Below, in pieces: positions 36,591 to 36,895 of a stretch of 36,895 bases of DNA. This stretch comes from Acidimicrobiales bacterium. GTDB lineage: Bacteria; Actinomycetota; Acidimicrobiia; Acidimicrobiales; VFJN01. Numbering within the stretch: position 1 is the first letter of the stretch; the number at the start of each line of letters is the position of its first letter. Both the position numbers and the translations under genes were made by a program. The stretch covers positions 1-36,895 of the forward strand of contig DATHJB010000127.1 of assembly GCA_035316325.1 (NCBI GenBank), in the 5' to 3' direction. The notes beneath the pieces are model-generated. The model was not told the DNA's origin. It saw only the letters and a program-made list of their open reading frames with translations, and ran no database searches.

Positions 36591-36746
36591 GTACAGCCCA
36601 CGCGTGGGAATTTGGCGGCCGCCCGCCTGCTCAACGGGCGGGGCCTCCCAGCCAGCAACACCACCGCAACGCATGCTGACGTGCTTATCCGCCGAGTGAG
36701 TCGGAACACCGGGAACACCGGGCAGGGTTCCGGGGTTGGGGGACCC

Positions 36747-36895
36747 GTGCCCGCCTCTTCTGCTCGACGTGCCATCTCGGTCCTCCGCTCGTCCCACGAC
36801 CGGCTGCAGAGCCTCGTGGTCCCGTTGGAGCCCGACGAGCTCGAGCGGGGGTCGTTCGCCAGCGAGTGGACGATCGCGGACGTCCTGTCGCACCT
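36747..36895 (+). CDS. mycothiol-dependent maleylpyruvate isomerase-like protein, N-terminal part
   Basis: The gene runs off the window. From GTG 36747 (GGGGGA at 36738-36743) 49 codons are open: MPASSARRAISVLRSSHDRL, then a helix and GSFASEWTIADVLSHL. The pattern of a first helix with HDRL and WTIADVLSHL matches the N-terminal domain of the actinobacterial maleylpyruvate isomerase/DinB-like superfamily, in which the histidine of the SHL motif is a metal ligand. Members use mycothiol. The exact reaction cannot be told from this fragment. Confidence 0.82.
   Translation, partial: MPASSARRAISVLRSSHDRLQSLVVPLEPDELERGSFASEWTIADVLSH

Noticed and set aside
36699..36725. GGAACACCGG direct repeat as an attachment site next to tRNA-Ser
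   Set aside because: Only two adjacent 10-base copies, no duplicate of the tRNA 3' end, and no integrase in the window.
1..36895. CRISPR array, prophage, insertion sequence or toxin-antitoxin module
   Set aside because: No regularly spaced repeats, transposase, integrase, phage structural gene or recognisable toxin-antitoxin pair was found; codon use is uniform.

Overview
The window is very GC-rich, with G or C at most third codon positions. It is bacterial chromosome from an actinobacterium. A class such as Acidimicrobiia (Iamia/Ilumatobacter-like) is my inference from gene style and from the many apparently leaderless starts with a TAnnnT -10 box 7-10 bases upstream. Housekeeping blocks (dnaX-ybaB-recR, SRP RNA, two tRNA-Ser genes, tRNA adenosine deaminase) show it is core chromosome, not a plasmid or prophage. 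I see no transposase, integrase, CRISPR array or rRNA.

Layout. 1-2240: edge-truncated alpha/beta hydrolase, VUT-family (queuosine-precursor-type) transporter, TetR regulator. 2238-6336: MMPL/RND exporter cotranscribed with that TetR, divergent from a tandem alpha/beta-hydrolase fusion whose second domain has lost its nucleophile serine. 6419-9005: secreted class-2-type lipase divergent from a TetR-EamA operon across a 26-bp palindrome. 9046-11206: a tight three-gene operon (degenerate ferritin-like protein, canonical E-ExxH-E-ExxH di-iron protein, unknown protein). It is preceded by an 18-bp palindrome that recurs, with 16 of 18 bases identical, between the MMPL exporter and the hydrolase fusion. 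11344-14327: ECF sigma/anti-sigma pair with an ABM-domain gene, then an RpoD-type sigma factor. 14393-17497: ClC channel with CBS domains, second ABM-domain gene, a tiny leaderless membrane ORF and an HAD-IB phosphatase. 17760-21518: compact Flp/Tad pilus operon with the same order and divergent HAD neighbour as M. tuberculosis Rv3661/Rv3660c-Rv3655c (from memory). 21545-23857: MrfA-type helicase (DUF1998-like). 23993-25361: STAS protein, anti-sigma kinase and an unknown protein. 25383-28121: NhaA antiporter and two paralogous lipoproteins. 28122-30719: large LuxR-type regulator. 30797-34638: recR, ybaB, dnaX, SRP RNA, tRNA-Ser(GGA), tadA. 34645-36895: small CxC protein divergent from a MocR regulator, tRNA-Ser(CGA), and the start of a mycothiol-dependent maleylpyruvate isomerase-like gene.

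The best candidate for something undescribed is the 9046-11206 di-iron operon with its shared operator, which suggests a small regulon linking a predicted di-iron oxygenase or oxidase, an exporter and a bidomain hydrolase. Secondary points are a family of long convergent-gene hairpins, a second interspersed intergenic element, and several palindromes overlapping promoters or a ribosome binding site.
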